From Nephrocerus scutellatus (Eukaryota > Arthropoda > Insecta > Diptera > Pipunculidae), in the NCBI GenBank assembly GCA_947095585.1, contig OX352763.1, positions 113,191,908-113,255,907 on the forward strand: DNA of 64,000 bases, written 5' to 3'. The notes under the pieces were generated by a model. That model was not told the origin of the DNA, ran no database searches, and saw nothing but the letters and a program-made list of their open reading frames with translations. Positions 10,897-20,924 of the stretch are shown here, piece by piece. Both the position numbers and the translations under genes were made by a program. The number at the start of each line of letters is the position of its first letter. Position 1 is the stretch's first letter.

Positions 10897-12147
10897 GGAT
10901 TGGAGGTACTTTTTCCAATAGGATTTTTTTGACATGTCACGCGTGACTATTGTCAAACTAAATACATAGTTTTATTCAGTTTTCATTCACATTTCATCAT
11001 GGAAAGACTAACGCCTCAACAACGTTTACAAATCGTACAATTGTATTACGAAAATCGACGCTCTGTGAAAAGTGTTCATCGCGCGCTCAGGCCAACTTAT
11101 GGTGTACATAATCGTCCTACCGAACGCACTATTCGGCATACCATCAGCAAATTTGAGAATAATTTTACATTATTAGATGATACTCGACCGATTAGACCAC
11201 GTACAGCCCGAAATGAAGAGAATATTGCGGCTGTAAGTGAGAGTTTTGCCGAAAACCCAGAAGAATCGATTCGGCGCTGTTCTCAACAACTTGGCCTATC
11301 TTATGGCACTACTTGGGCGATTTTAAGCAGAGATCTTGGTTTGAGAGCGTATACAATACAGCTAGTCCAAGAATTGAAGCCGGCCGACCTTCCAAAGCGC
11401 CATACTTTCAGTCGTTGGGCTCTTGAAAAACTCGCCGAAGATCCGTATTTTGGGACCCGAATTTTGTTCAGCGATGAGGTCAATTTTTGGCTTAATGGCT
11501 TCGTCAATAAGGAAAATTGCCGTATTTGGGCTGAAGAGCAACCCAAAGCCATTCATGAACTGCCATTACATCCTAGTTTTCAATGGATGTCGGCCCATAT
11601 TTCTTCAAAGACGAGGCTGGCGCCAATGTAACAGTGAATGGCGAACGCTATCGCGCCATGATAACCGACTTTTTGATGCCGTAAATTTGAGCCCGTGATC
11701 TCCACGACATTTGGTTCCAACAAGACGGTGCTACATCGCATACAGCCCGTGACACAATGGATTTACTGCGTCCTCGTTTCGGTGAGCAATTGATCTCTCG
11801 TTTCGGACCGGTGGATTGGCCACCAAGATCGTGTGATATCACACCTTTGGATTTTTTTTTGTGCGGGTATGTAAAGTCTAAATGTTTTGTGGATAAACCA
11901 ACTACGATTGAGGCATAGGAAGTTATTCGCGAGATACCGACCGAAGTCCTCGATCGATTCATTCAAAATTGGTGTTTACGGATGGCCGAATTACGGCGCA
12001 GCTGCGGCCAACATATGAAAGGGATTATCTTCAAAAAATAAACGTCATGAATGGTTCGAAACAAAAATAACAAAGATTGCCCAATCAATTTGAATTTTTG
12101 TTGTGTTATTTCAATTTAAAATCCGATACCTCTAAATTGATCACCCA
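10897..12147 (+). mobile_element. DD41D mariner-like transposon (most complete copy)
   Basis: About 1.25 kb around a broken transposase. Possible terminal repeats are the GATTGGAGGTACT region near 10898 and, in reverse, the AATTTAGAGGTATCGGATTT region near 12120-12140. These match only partly and the outer ends are uncertain. The element abuts LINE-C on its left. Three such relics occur in the window. Confidence 0.75.
10999..12043 (+). pseudogene. DD41D mariner transposase, frameshifted
   Basis: Transposase of the IS630-Tc1-mariner superfamily, which cuts and joins DNA at terminal repeats using three aspartates. ATG at 10999 opens a 210-codon frame with an N-terminal helix-turn-helix region (MERLTPQQRLQIVQLYYEN, then RPTERTIRHTISKF) and the first catalytic Asp in ILFSDEVNFWLNG (about 11462-11500). 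About 15 residues are then lost near 11590. The second Asp is in WFQQDGATSHTA (11724-11726) and the third in DITPLDFFL (11851-11853). One extra C near 11820 breaks the frame between them; allowing for it, 41 residues separate the two, hence DD41D. Further stops follow. Inactive. Confidence 0.85.
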
Positions 12148-12365
12148 TTACATACCCCATTTTTCATCATCATCATCATCATGTTAGAGGAGTTCAAGAA
12201 CAATATCGAACGAGAAATTGCCAACGGTGCGGTGTGCTAAACCTGGAACAAATCTCAGCCTAATATTTCAATTATTCTATGTTTTATTTAAATAAAAAAT
12301 TGTTATGCCCTTATTGAAAAACCCTTTACAAAAAGGTTACTAAAATTAGTGACTAAAAGAAAAGT
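12148..12365. other. Unassigned spacer with a short (TCA)n tract
   Basis: Contains a (TCA)6-like tract at about 12164-12182. Such triplets resemble the 3' tails of LINE-A/LINE-C, but the neighbouring bases do not match either family. Confidence 0.4.
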
Positions 12366-14330
12366 TTATCTCTTGACATCTTCTTTCTTTCTTCTTTCTT
12401 TCCTTTGCTCCGCGGGGGAGCATTGGACTTCTACAAATGCCCGCCAACGAACTCGAGTTATTGCCTGAGGTTTCAGGAAACGCCACTCGGTCCCCTGGGA
12501 TCTTGCTTCTTCATCTATTATCCTTTTCGATGTCTTGATAGGACTGCAAACTTGGCGGCTTCCTTGTGGATTCCAGTCGAGCGCTAGTTTCATAATAACG
12601 TCCGCTGGCTTTCTCAAAGTGTGGCCAATCCAGCTTCATTTTCGTCGACTGATGGTGATCGCTATCCTCCCTTCTCAGTATCCTCCATTAGTACTTGTTG
12701 ACGAAGACTTGGAGGCGCGTCGCAATTGACTCTGTGACATTCCCCGTTTCGCAGCCATACAAGATGACTGAGAGAACGATAGATCTGAAGATCGTTAGCT
12801 TCAGTTTACAGGAGATTTGCGAGGAGTTCCAGATATTATTTAGCAAACTATAGGAGTGTCGCGCCTTGTTTACTCGAGAGCACACATCCGAAGCATCACC
12901 AGCACCACCATTTTTTGAAACCAAGCTGCCCAAATAACAAAACTTATCGACTTCCTCTATCTGATGTCCGTCAATCGAGAGATCACATGTTCCACTAGCG
13001 TTAACGCGAAGTAGTTTTATTTTTGAGACGTTAATTTTTAAACCCACTTTGTTAGCCTGGAGTTCTAGTGAGTTTAATTTTGGCTCCATGTCACCTAGCG
13101 TTTGTGATAGGAGACAGATATCATCGGCATAGTCCAGGTCTTCTAGGCGGTAAAAAACATTCCATGGCAAACCTGATGGAGTACGGGTTACTATTTTCAT
13201 CACCTAGTCGATGACAATTTTAAAAAGCAATGGTGGGAGAGTGCAACCTTACTTGACTCCAGAGTAGATGTTAAAAAATGAGCCATGATGACCGTTAAAC
13301 GACGTGGCATGTTGAGTCGCGTTACAGCTCCTTAATGATGTTGATGAGTTTTTTTTGGAGACCCACAGCTAGCCAAAATCTGCCACATCATATTTCGGCC
13401 CACGCTATCAAAAGCGCGTTAAAAATCTACCAAATCCATATACAGAGGAGAGCGATACCCAACTGACTGTTCAATGATTATACGCAGGGTGTTAATTTGA
13501 TCAGTACAAGAACGGGTTGTGCGAACTCCTGCTCGTTCATTTCTCGAAATTGGCTCTAACGCACTCCGTAAGCGCCTAGCTATTATAGAGGAGATCACTT
13601 TATTTTTGGTGTTTAGCAGGGTAACTCCTCTCCAGTTTTCGCAATTGCTGAAATCAACTTTCTTGGAGAGTTTGACGATTAAGCCTTCTTTTAACGACGA
13701 TGGAATGGATTCAGATTCCCAGATACCTTGATATATCGCATGTAATGTTCGCGTAGTTAACTCGACGTCGCTTGAAGGAGTTCAGCGTAGATGTTGTCAT
13801 TGCCTGCTGCTTTACCTGATTGCAGTGAAGGAATTGTTCTCCTTATCTCATCCAACGAATGAGTAGCGACGCTGATGTTACGTAGCCTATTAGGGTGCAT
13901 ATGTGGGTTGATGGACGTGCCTGGCGAAGTACAATTCGAAACATTCTTAAAATGTTCTGTTGTTCCTCCATAAGGATCAAAGAGCCGTCTATTGCCTTAA
14001 CAGGGTAGTTGATGAGGTGTTTCTTGTTGGCGAGCTTACGAGCGAGTTGGTAGACTGTGCTGCCTACTATGTCTACTATCAGCGGCTTGCTGTGTCGGTG
14101 TTGCGATGTCGCTTAGCCATGCTCGTTTTTCGTTCCTAGCTTGCCGGTCCAGTTCCCTATACTTCCGCACTAATACGCTTCGCACGACATCCGAGGCCGC
14201 GTTCCATGTGCTATCTGATATCCATTCTCTTCTAGTTTTGTCGGGATAACCTAAAATGGTTGAGGCTGCTTCCGTATACGCATTTATTGTTTTCTCCCAT
14301 TTAGACTCTCTTGACATATCATCACAATAT
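12366..14330 (-). mobile_element. LINE-A relic: linker, RT and C-terminus
   Basis: About 2 kb of LINE-A on the minus strand. From 14317 down: EN-RT linker (RESKWEKTINAYTEAA, then VRKYRELDRQARNEKRAWL), scattered RT finger/palm pieces through 13.3-13.9 kb, then an open frame of 171 codons (13203-12688) with the palm motif LDYADDICLLSQ, KVGLKINVSKIK, the thumb FCYLGSLVSKNGG and LSVILYGCETGNVTES. The C-terminal piece (12617-12366) reads LALDWNPQGSRQ. The catalytic YADD pair is intact in this fragment, but the finger region is interrupted by stops. Confidence 0.85.
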
Positions 14331-15160
14331 TGTATCCATTCGATGAATTACCAAACTGAACCTTTAAACTGATCCTTGCACTAAATAACATTTTATTCTG
14401 CACAAAACAAAAACTAAACACGTTAACCTAAAACAATGTCGGACTTTAATTTAAAATCCTAACACAAGTTGAGAAGTTGAGTTAAGTTGAGTTCACCGGT
14501 GGCATGCAATTTTGCTGGATGGAGCAGAAAGATACAGGTGTCAATTACTCCGAGATACCTCCTGAGAGGAATTGCACTCGAGGGGATTTTGATTTTAAAA
14601 CAAATGTCTGTTGAAGTATTTCAAGTGGAGTAGCGTCAAGGAGTCATAACAATACAGACACCCCGTAGTATTCCTTATATTAAGCTTTAGTTGATTTCGT
14701 CCTGATTTTATTAATAGAACTATGAATTTTTCTGAATCGTCTTTAGTTTTAGTTTTACAGTTTAAGGACTCATGTGACTGTCTATGAATAGTCACAAGGA
14801 TTGTATTTCATTTTCAAAATAAAAACTGTCACGATATCTGGAACAAAAGAATCCTTTCATTGGTTGATGCAGATGCATATTAACCACAAGAGGATGCAGT
14901 GTGGTAGATGACAGTTGGTTTGTCCTGGGGGGCTTTTTTATAAAAATAAAAACAACAAAGAAGCGAACTTTGCACTGCAATGGTTTAGAGACACTCGCTA
15001 GAGGACACTCTCTCTCTATTTGACACATTTATGTGTGAATTTTGTTCTTCAGATTTAAATTCAATGCAATTTAAGGCAACAAAAGGAAAAGTCCAGTGAA
15101 CCGGTGATCAATTGATAGAAAACTGATAGACAGAGAATAAAAAACCCCCTGCAGTTTGGT
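14331..15160. other. Unassigned DNA downstream of the SET-domain gene
   Basis: AT-rich, with no recognisable gene or repeat. It probably contains the 3' flank of the minus-strand gene at 15304-17204. Confidence 0.45.
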
Positions 15161-15167
15161 TTCCGAT

Positions 15168-15173
15168 TTTATT
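15168..15173 (-). terminator. Candidate polyadenylation signal
   Basis: AATAAA on the minus strand, about 130 bp past the TGA at 15304-15306 of the SET-domain gene. Position and orientation fit a 3' end signal. Chance matches are common in AT-rich DNA. Confidence 0.5.
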
Positions 15174-15303
15174 TTCTCTTCAAGCTTTTTGCGGTTTTCT
15201 CCAGACACTCCAGACAAAAACAAAAACGGAATTTACAATTCACTTCAAATGTCATCTTCGGTCATCGTCTAGGAAGTCTGCACACTGTGCAAGACCACCC
15301 AAC

Positions 15304-17204
15304 TCATGCATTCCCCATTTGCTTGAGTGCATCTTCAGCCGCTTGACCCATTTGATATTCATTGGAACCTTCCGGCTCCATTTTTAAAATATTCCGACTT
15401 TCCCGTAGCAGTTTTACAACTTCCTTGAGATTTCGCTGGAAGTCCTGTTTGTTGATTAATTGAGATTGCATGAGGCGTGTGGAGATGATCATTATTGGAG
15501 CATGCAGTTCATACATGATGAGTCCTGTAAATGGGAGTTGATTGCAAGTTTACAAATAGACAGACCACTGTTACCTCTGAGTCGTGTTAATCCTGGCTCC
15601 AGAATATCTATCACAGCTAAAAAGTCTCGACAATACCGCTCCTTGCGTCGAATGTCCTCCAGGGACATTTCATGAATGAGATAATTCTCGGTACGTCCAT
15701 AAATCTGGCAAAGAGAATACTTCGCTGACAGTAACAAGTAATGATTTGGTCGTAAAACGGGGTTATACCTGAAATGAAAGGGTGGGGAAAGGGTGAGACA
15801 AAATCAGAGGTGCAACACTACTCACTTTTTCATAAAGCTCTCTAGTCCGGCAATATCATGGGCATCAATCGCATCCAGAGCGTTGTTGATCTTGTCCAGC
15901 AGAGTAACCACAGCAGCGGCGTCTAACACGTACTCGCATTTGTCGCAGCTAAAAATGACACACACCCTGAAGCGTTCAGTAATCGATAATCTGACAATAT
16001 CCTACTTCCATGGTGCATCCTGATCGAGCGGCTGTGTCGATCGTAGTGAACCCGCCTTGTCACTACATTCCGGACACACCAGAGCACTGCAGTCCGTTTG
16101 AAACTCTGTCGGGTCGGCACAACGTTGACAGGAACACCAGAACAGTTTGCCAGCGAACATGAACTCTCGTCGTTTGAGCGTTCCCTGCAAGACGCAGAGA
16201 TGAATAAAGCTCATCGTACATCATCGATGGTAATACCTGCAGCGTGTACGCGTAACTCAGTGTGATCGCTTCTCCCTCACTGATCTCTGTCGATGTCCTC
16301 AACATGATGGCATACGTTTCCGGGTCATCGGTATGCGATGTATTTGGCCGACAATCGTGCGCCAGCAGATATGCACTCGGATACAGGGATCTCGCTTTTG
16401 CCGACTTCTGTCCAATTTCGAAGCAATTCACATCGATGATGCCGCATATATGATGGATCTCCTCCTCGGAGAATTCTGTCATTTTCCACTGTCCGCGTAA
16501 TTTTTCCACAATATTCTGCTCGTAATGATGCCAGAGGGTTTGGTTCAATCGGCGCATATCCAAATGCGATTCCATTCGCCTGATTATCGCATAGTTCTCG
16601 GGACAATGTTGCCGCATAAGCAGAATCCGAATGATCAGTATCAGTTCGTAGAGATTCTTAATCACAGTTGTGCCACTAGAAGTGTGCAGATCTACCGCAC
16701 AGCCGGTCGACTTTAAAAGCGCGCATTCGGCGTCAGTGTGTCCTACTTCTTTACCCAAGCCACGACACGCTGAACCGCACATCGGCCATCTACATTCGGG
16801 ACATCTTTAGAGATAAAAGAGTGAAGCTGTAAAGTTGGTGGATACTGAATTCCCTCACCTCACCTATACTGCGCAATGGATAACGTCACGGGCTGGTAGC
16901 ATCCCAAACAAACCGGATCACTATTCACAATTGGACCGATGGCGAGGGGGTTTTCTTTGATCAGATGCTCCCCAGCCTTAAGATCTCGACTGGCAATCAA
17001 ATAACGTCCGACCATACTGGAAATCTCCACTTTATAGGGTAAATCATTTTCCTCCGATTGAATCGATGCTGACTTTTTTTGTTGTTGTGGTTTTTGTTGT
17101 TCGTTGTTATGATGCTGGTGGCCACGTTTGTGGTTTTTGTGTTTCTGGGTGGTTATAGGAAATTGAGATTGTCGTTTAGTGGAACAAAACTTGGAGCACA
17201 AATA
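15304..17204 (-). CDS. SET and MYND domain protein, SmydA/msta-like (5' end missing)
   Basis: Probable arthropod-type SMYD protein, a family of SET-domain putative lysine methyltransferases. Six exons (minus strand): 17204-16864, 16804-16237, 16184-16006, 15948-15826, 15768-15575, 15524-15304. The five introns are 59, 52, 57, 57 and 50 bp, all GT-AG, and the exon lengths (341, 568, 179, 123, 194, 221) keep phase to a TGA at 15306-15304, giving 541 codons. Seen in order: a Cys/His- and Gln/Lys-rich N-terminus (YLCSKFCSTKRQSQ), SET start (VGRYLIASRDLKAGE), MYND-type zinc finger (VCLGC, YRCPECRWPMCGSAC, H-x-x-x-C), the SET core with AHDCRPNTSH in place of NHSCxPN, GEAITLSYAYTLQGTLKRRE, post-SET cysteines (FWCSCQRC, CPECS), and a helical C-terminus. 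Exon 1 has no ATG: it opens after an AG acceptor at 17205-17206 with a TAG just upstream, so at least one exon lies further upstream. Catalytic activity is uncertain, as many SmydA proteins have altered SET motifs. Confidence 0.88.
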
Positions 17205-17529
17205 CTAAGATGAGATTGTCCCAGAACTTAGGGGTTTCCAAAAGGTCATGCACACTGTTAACGAAACTTCTTGCCTTGGTAAAAGCATGGCTTACAAGTG
17301 GTCAGTCAGGCTTATTGTAAAAAAGGTAGACAGTCGTTAGAAGATTATGAAACCTACCGTAAAGACCATTTGATGTCACAACTCATCAAATTTTTGTTAA
17401 AATCGAATATGCCCACATGAAAGATCGAATGCAACTCAACCGGAAGAAGAGTTTCAAAATACTACTCCATCATATTTGGGTGGTCTGATGTCGGATTAAT
17501 GTTTCCAGTATAACAAATATAATATTAAG
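17205..17529. other. Probable intron sequence
   Basis: Begins with the splice acceptor (CTCATCTTAG on the minus strand) of the SET-domain gene. No exon or repeat is recognisable in the rest. Confidence 0.4.
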
Positions 17530-17600
17530 CGCGGCAGACCGTTGCGTTGCAAGGCCTAACTTCTCGCGAATGATCGTGTTGTGTTAAATTTTTGTACAAA
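17530..17600 (-). repeat. Possible SINE 3' fragment
   Basis: About 60 bp (GGCAGACCGTTGCG, then CTTCTCGCGAATGATCGTGT) resembles the 3' part of the SINE at 23.09-23.14 kb (ACAGACCATTGCGG, CTTCTCGCGACCATTTGTGT). It is short and diverged. Confidence 0.4.
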
Positions 17601-17639
17601 AATGATTTCAGAATATATTCTCTAAAGAATAAAGAATTT

Positions 17640-18130
17640 ATCCCAGAAGAGCCTCGAGCCAACAAGCCAACAAAATCACAACGATCACGGAAGAAGAAAA
17701 CGCCACTTCAATAGCTTAATGGGAAGTTCGATGGGACAATACTTTTAAAGGTAGATTGACCTATAAGTTGATTCCGACCATCAAACCATGGACACATCGA
17801 TCTAATTACCACCTTACGCAGATTCTGCCAAACTATAGCCGGCTATCGTAAGTATCTTCACCGATTTCGATACGATAACTCACCGTGCTGCCTGGATTGT
17901 CCCGATCAGAAGGGGAGGAAGATGTGGAGCATGCAGCATTCCACTACAGAGTCTTCAGAAGAGTCCACAGTTGCTTTTAGATGAAATTATGAGATCAAAG
18001 GAAAAGTGGACGAAAATTGGCTTTACAGAAGAGAGAAGCAATCTCCCATGTCTAGAGTTCATTTTAGAAGAAATTATTAGATCAGAAGACAACTGGACGG
18101 GGCGTTGATAATAACTCATGATGCAAGAAA
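17640..18130 (+). mobile_element. R1-type LINE ORF2 C-terminal relic
   Basis: Tail of an R1-like ORF2. Readable parts: WEVRWDNTFKGRLTYKLIP (about 17720-17780), TIKPWTHRSNYHLTQIL, a zinc-finger remnant CCLDCP then EDVEHAAFHYRVFRR (about 17890-17955), and the end LEFILEEIIRSEDNW (18050-18095). The last cysteine of the CCHC finger is replaced by tyrosine, and several frameshifts are present. RT and endonuclease parts are absent. Confidence 0.7.
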
Positions 18131-18279
18131 CGATATAATAAGGTAACCAATAGTAATATGGTTGTTTTTATGCTTAGAACCTACTAAAGTGTTAACTGCC
18201 AAAAGATCTATGATACAGCGTTCAGATCCTACAGAGTCCATTACATCCAGAAAAATGCATCGTTTGGTGTGGTTTACAT
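18131..18279. other. Short unassigned spacer
   Basis: Nothing recognised. Confidence 0.35.
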
Positions 18280-19668
18280 GCTGGTCACCATCATCAGCAT
18301 AATATATGGCTCTACAACGGGGGTCCGGTCCTGGCCTTCCACAAAAAACCTCTTCAGCGGTCCCGATTTCGAGCCGATGTCACCCAGTTTAACATCCTTA
18401 CATTCTGGGAGTCCTGGTATACGCCATCATTTTAGCGTAGGCTTAGCCGGCCTCGCTGTCGCCTCTTCGCTCATGCGAGCTATGTGCGTCCTGGCTTTAA
18501 TTCTCTTCACGATGTCGACATCGCAGTACCGCTTGTGAATCTCATCATTATAGCGTCTCCGGAATCTTCCTTCCTCATATACGGGGCCAACAATTCTCTG
18601 TAAGACTTTTCTCTCGAATGCGGCTAAAGAGGTCAGAATGATTTCTGTTAAGCACCCAAGTCTCGGATCCATATGTAAGTACTGGTATGACCATTATCAT
18701 ACAGCTTGGATGTTATGGTTAAGTTCCTGGATTTGAAGAGTCTTCACAGATCATAGTAGGCTTTGTTGGCTTTAAGCAACCGTGCGCGTATTTCTGGTTG
18801 CATGCTCTTATCGGCTGCTACAGTTGACCCGAGATAGTTCAAGGATTACACTACTTCAAATTCGCGCTCCCCTATTTGAATTGAGGGACCAATATGTTGG
18901 ATCTTCTACTCGCACACGTGGCCACCATGTTTTGCTCTCATTAATATGCAGCTCCAGATATCGTACCGCCTGCTCTATCTGGATGAAAACCTCCGGTACA
19001 ACTCCTGGGTTTTTACCAACGATGTCAATATCGTCTGCGTAAGCCAGTATCAGGGTGTTAATCTGATCAGTTGTTGATTTGCCTGCGATGAAGCCACACT
19101 GGTATGGGCCAATGAAGACTTTAGCGTATATGACTATCCTGTTGTTGAAGGATAGAGGAGAAAATCTAATACGCGGTATAACGTTATACCACGATAATTG
19201 CTGCATTTTGTAATGTATGGGACACAGGATGCCTCTACGCCAGTCTTCTAGCATCGCTTCTTCCTCCCATACTTGCACTATTATTTCATGAATTGCTTGG
19301 TTTATTGCGAGACCTCATGTTTTAATTAGCTCCGCTGGGATACCATCTGATCCCGGGGCATGATTATTTTTGAGCCAATTTATTGCTCTGCTAACTTCGT
19401 CTATGCTTGGTGGCGGCAGCATAGTGTGGTCTTCGGTCATTTGTAGAGCCATTAAGCAACTCACGAAAGTGCTCTTCCCATCATAGAATCGGCGATCCGA
19501 TTACCCTCTTTGTCTCTACAGTATGTGCAACGCGCTGTATATTGCGTCATACCGCGGACTCTTTGGTAGAACTTTCGCGCCTAGTGCGGTCTTCGCTCTC
19601 TATACTTTTCTAGTTCACGGACGAGATTCTTTTTTCAGGCTGCCTTCTATTGCCGGTGAACTGTTTTA
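18280..19668 (-). mobile_element. LINE-C relic with internally shortened RT
   Basis: Minus strand, 5' to 3': linker (about 19668-19440), RT fingers NNHAPGSDGIPAEL-like near 19360, then one open frame of 140 codons (19278-18856) running VWEEEAMLEDWRRGILCPIH, IGPYQCGFIAGKSTTDQ and directly into LILAYADDIDIVGKNPG and LELHINESKT. The stretch between STTDQ and the palm, normally more than 100 residues, is missing without breaking the frame. The thumb (LLKANKAY) and C-terminal tail (FERKVLQRIVGPVYEEGRFR, 18672-18427) follow, ending in a triplet-rich 3' tail near 18285. Confidence 0.85.
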
Positions 19669-20200
19669 TCATGCTGGTCATTATCTGACCTTATTTCTTC
19701 AAAAATCAAGCCGTAATTCGTGTTATAGTCAATGGAGATCGTTACCGAACTATGATCAATGATATTTTGTTTCGAAGTATGGATGTCATTGATCCGGACG
19801 AGATGTGGTTTCAAAAGGATGGCGCTACGTTCCATATGGCGACGGTAACTACAGACCTATTGAAATCAAAATTTGGCGATAAGTTTATTTCAAGAAATGG
19901 ACCTGGCAATCGGCCTTCAAGGTTGTTTGATTTGACACCTCTCGATTATTTTGTGTGGGGCCACTTAAAGTCGTTGGTGTATGCTGATAAGCAAAAATAA
20001 ATTGACGTCTAAGAGGCCAACGTTTTTTGTTTTATTTGTGACATACGGACAGGAGTGCTCGAAAAAAGGGACTTCTAGGTTGTGCTTCATCAAATACAGC
20101 CACGGTGGCGATATACTCAAAATCATTTTCAAATATTAATGAATGACTAAAAAAAATTCGATACAAAATAATTTTGTTGTTTTCTTTTAAATTTCAAGTT
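19669..20200 (+). mobile_element. DD41D mariner-like relic (second copy)
   Basis: C-terminal half of a transposase. The open frame 19752-20000 carries VNGDRYRTM-like sequence upstream, then EMWFQKDGATFHMATV (second catalytic Asp) and FDLTPLDYFVWGHLKS (third Asp) with exactly 41 residues between the two aspartates and no frame break. The N-terminal half and the first Asp are missing. It directly abuts LINE-C on its left; the 3' side fades near 20200 (ATCGGGCTTAAAAAAC). Confidence 0.8.
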
Positions 20201-20924
20201 CTATCGGGCTTAAAAAACACTCTTTAGAACCAGGTAAGGCAGAAGGAATAGAATAAAATGCAATTCAGTTCCACAAAGTAGTACCCAACGGCTGTCCCGT
20301 GAGGAAAGTGGTTGATATATTTATGGTGTTGTTTAGAACTCGTATGTAGGCGTACTCTTGGCATCTATCGCTTAGGTTTACGAATTGTACATGCTAGACT
20401 CTTAGGAGGGCTCTACTTGTTTCTATGAAGATTCCAATTTGTTGGGACAACCAATAAAGAAACACACACATTCAATAAAACTACAAGAGATCAACCAGCG
20501 TACATGATTATGATGCAAGAGAGCGGTGTACTTTGTGGCGAGGGTGCGGGCTTTTTTTTTGTCACATTTCCCAATGTTTTTATTACAATTTCCATTAAAT
20601 GAGTAACAATCAGTAATAAATTTTCCTTTCCACTCAGTCAATATACCAGCACACTACTCACATATGTCTATGTCTATGTCCTCTGTATTTTATAAATTTA
20701 ACTCGCGTGTGTGACGCCCACGTGCATGCGATAAGAAATTATTGAATCGAAAAGAAAAAAATATCAAAAAATGTTTCCTAATCCCGTTGGCCATTCAAAG
20801 TATTTTGGTAAAACTTCAAAATTTTTTAGTACGGGTATCAATTTCACTTTTGGTAGAAGAAAAGCGAGAAAAGTCTGTTATGTGGGTCAACAAAATTCTA
20901 TTACGTATAAGTCTTGATTGGCGG
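20201..20924. other. Unassigned DNA
   Basis: No gene or repeat family recognised. LINE-C sequence begins near 20925. Confidence 0.4.

Noticed and set aside
10999..12043. Active mariner transposase
   Set aside because: It has frameshifts, an internal deletion and stops after the first catalytic Asp, and the terminal repeats match poorly.
16063..16782. A single 239-codon exon on the minus strand
   Set aside because: The frame reads through a 52-bp GT-AG intron (16185-16236). The spliced reading gives the conserved GTLKRRE and post-SET cysteines; the unspliced one does not.
17199..17201. Translation start of the SET-domain gene at 17201
   Set aside because: The codon is TTG, not ATG, and lies just after a splice acceptor. 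The true start must be in an upstream exon.
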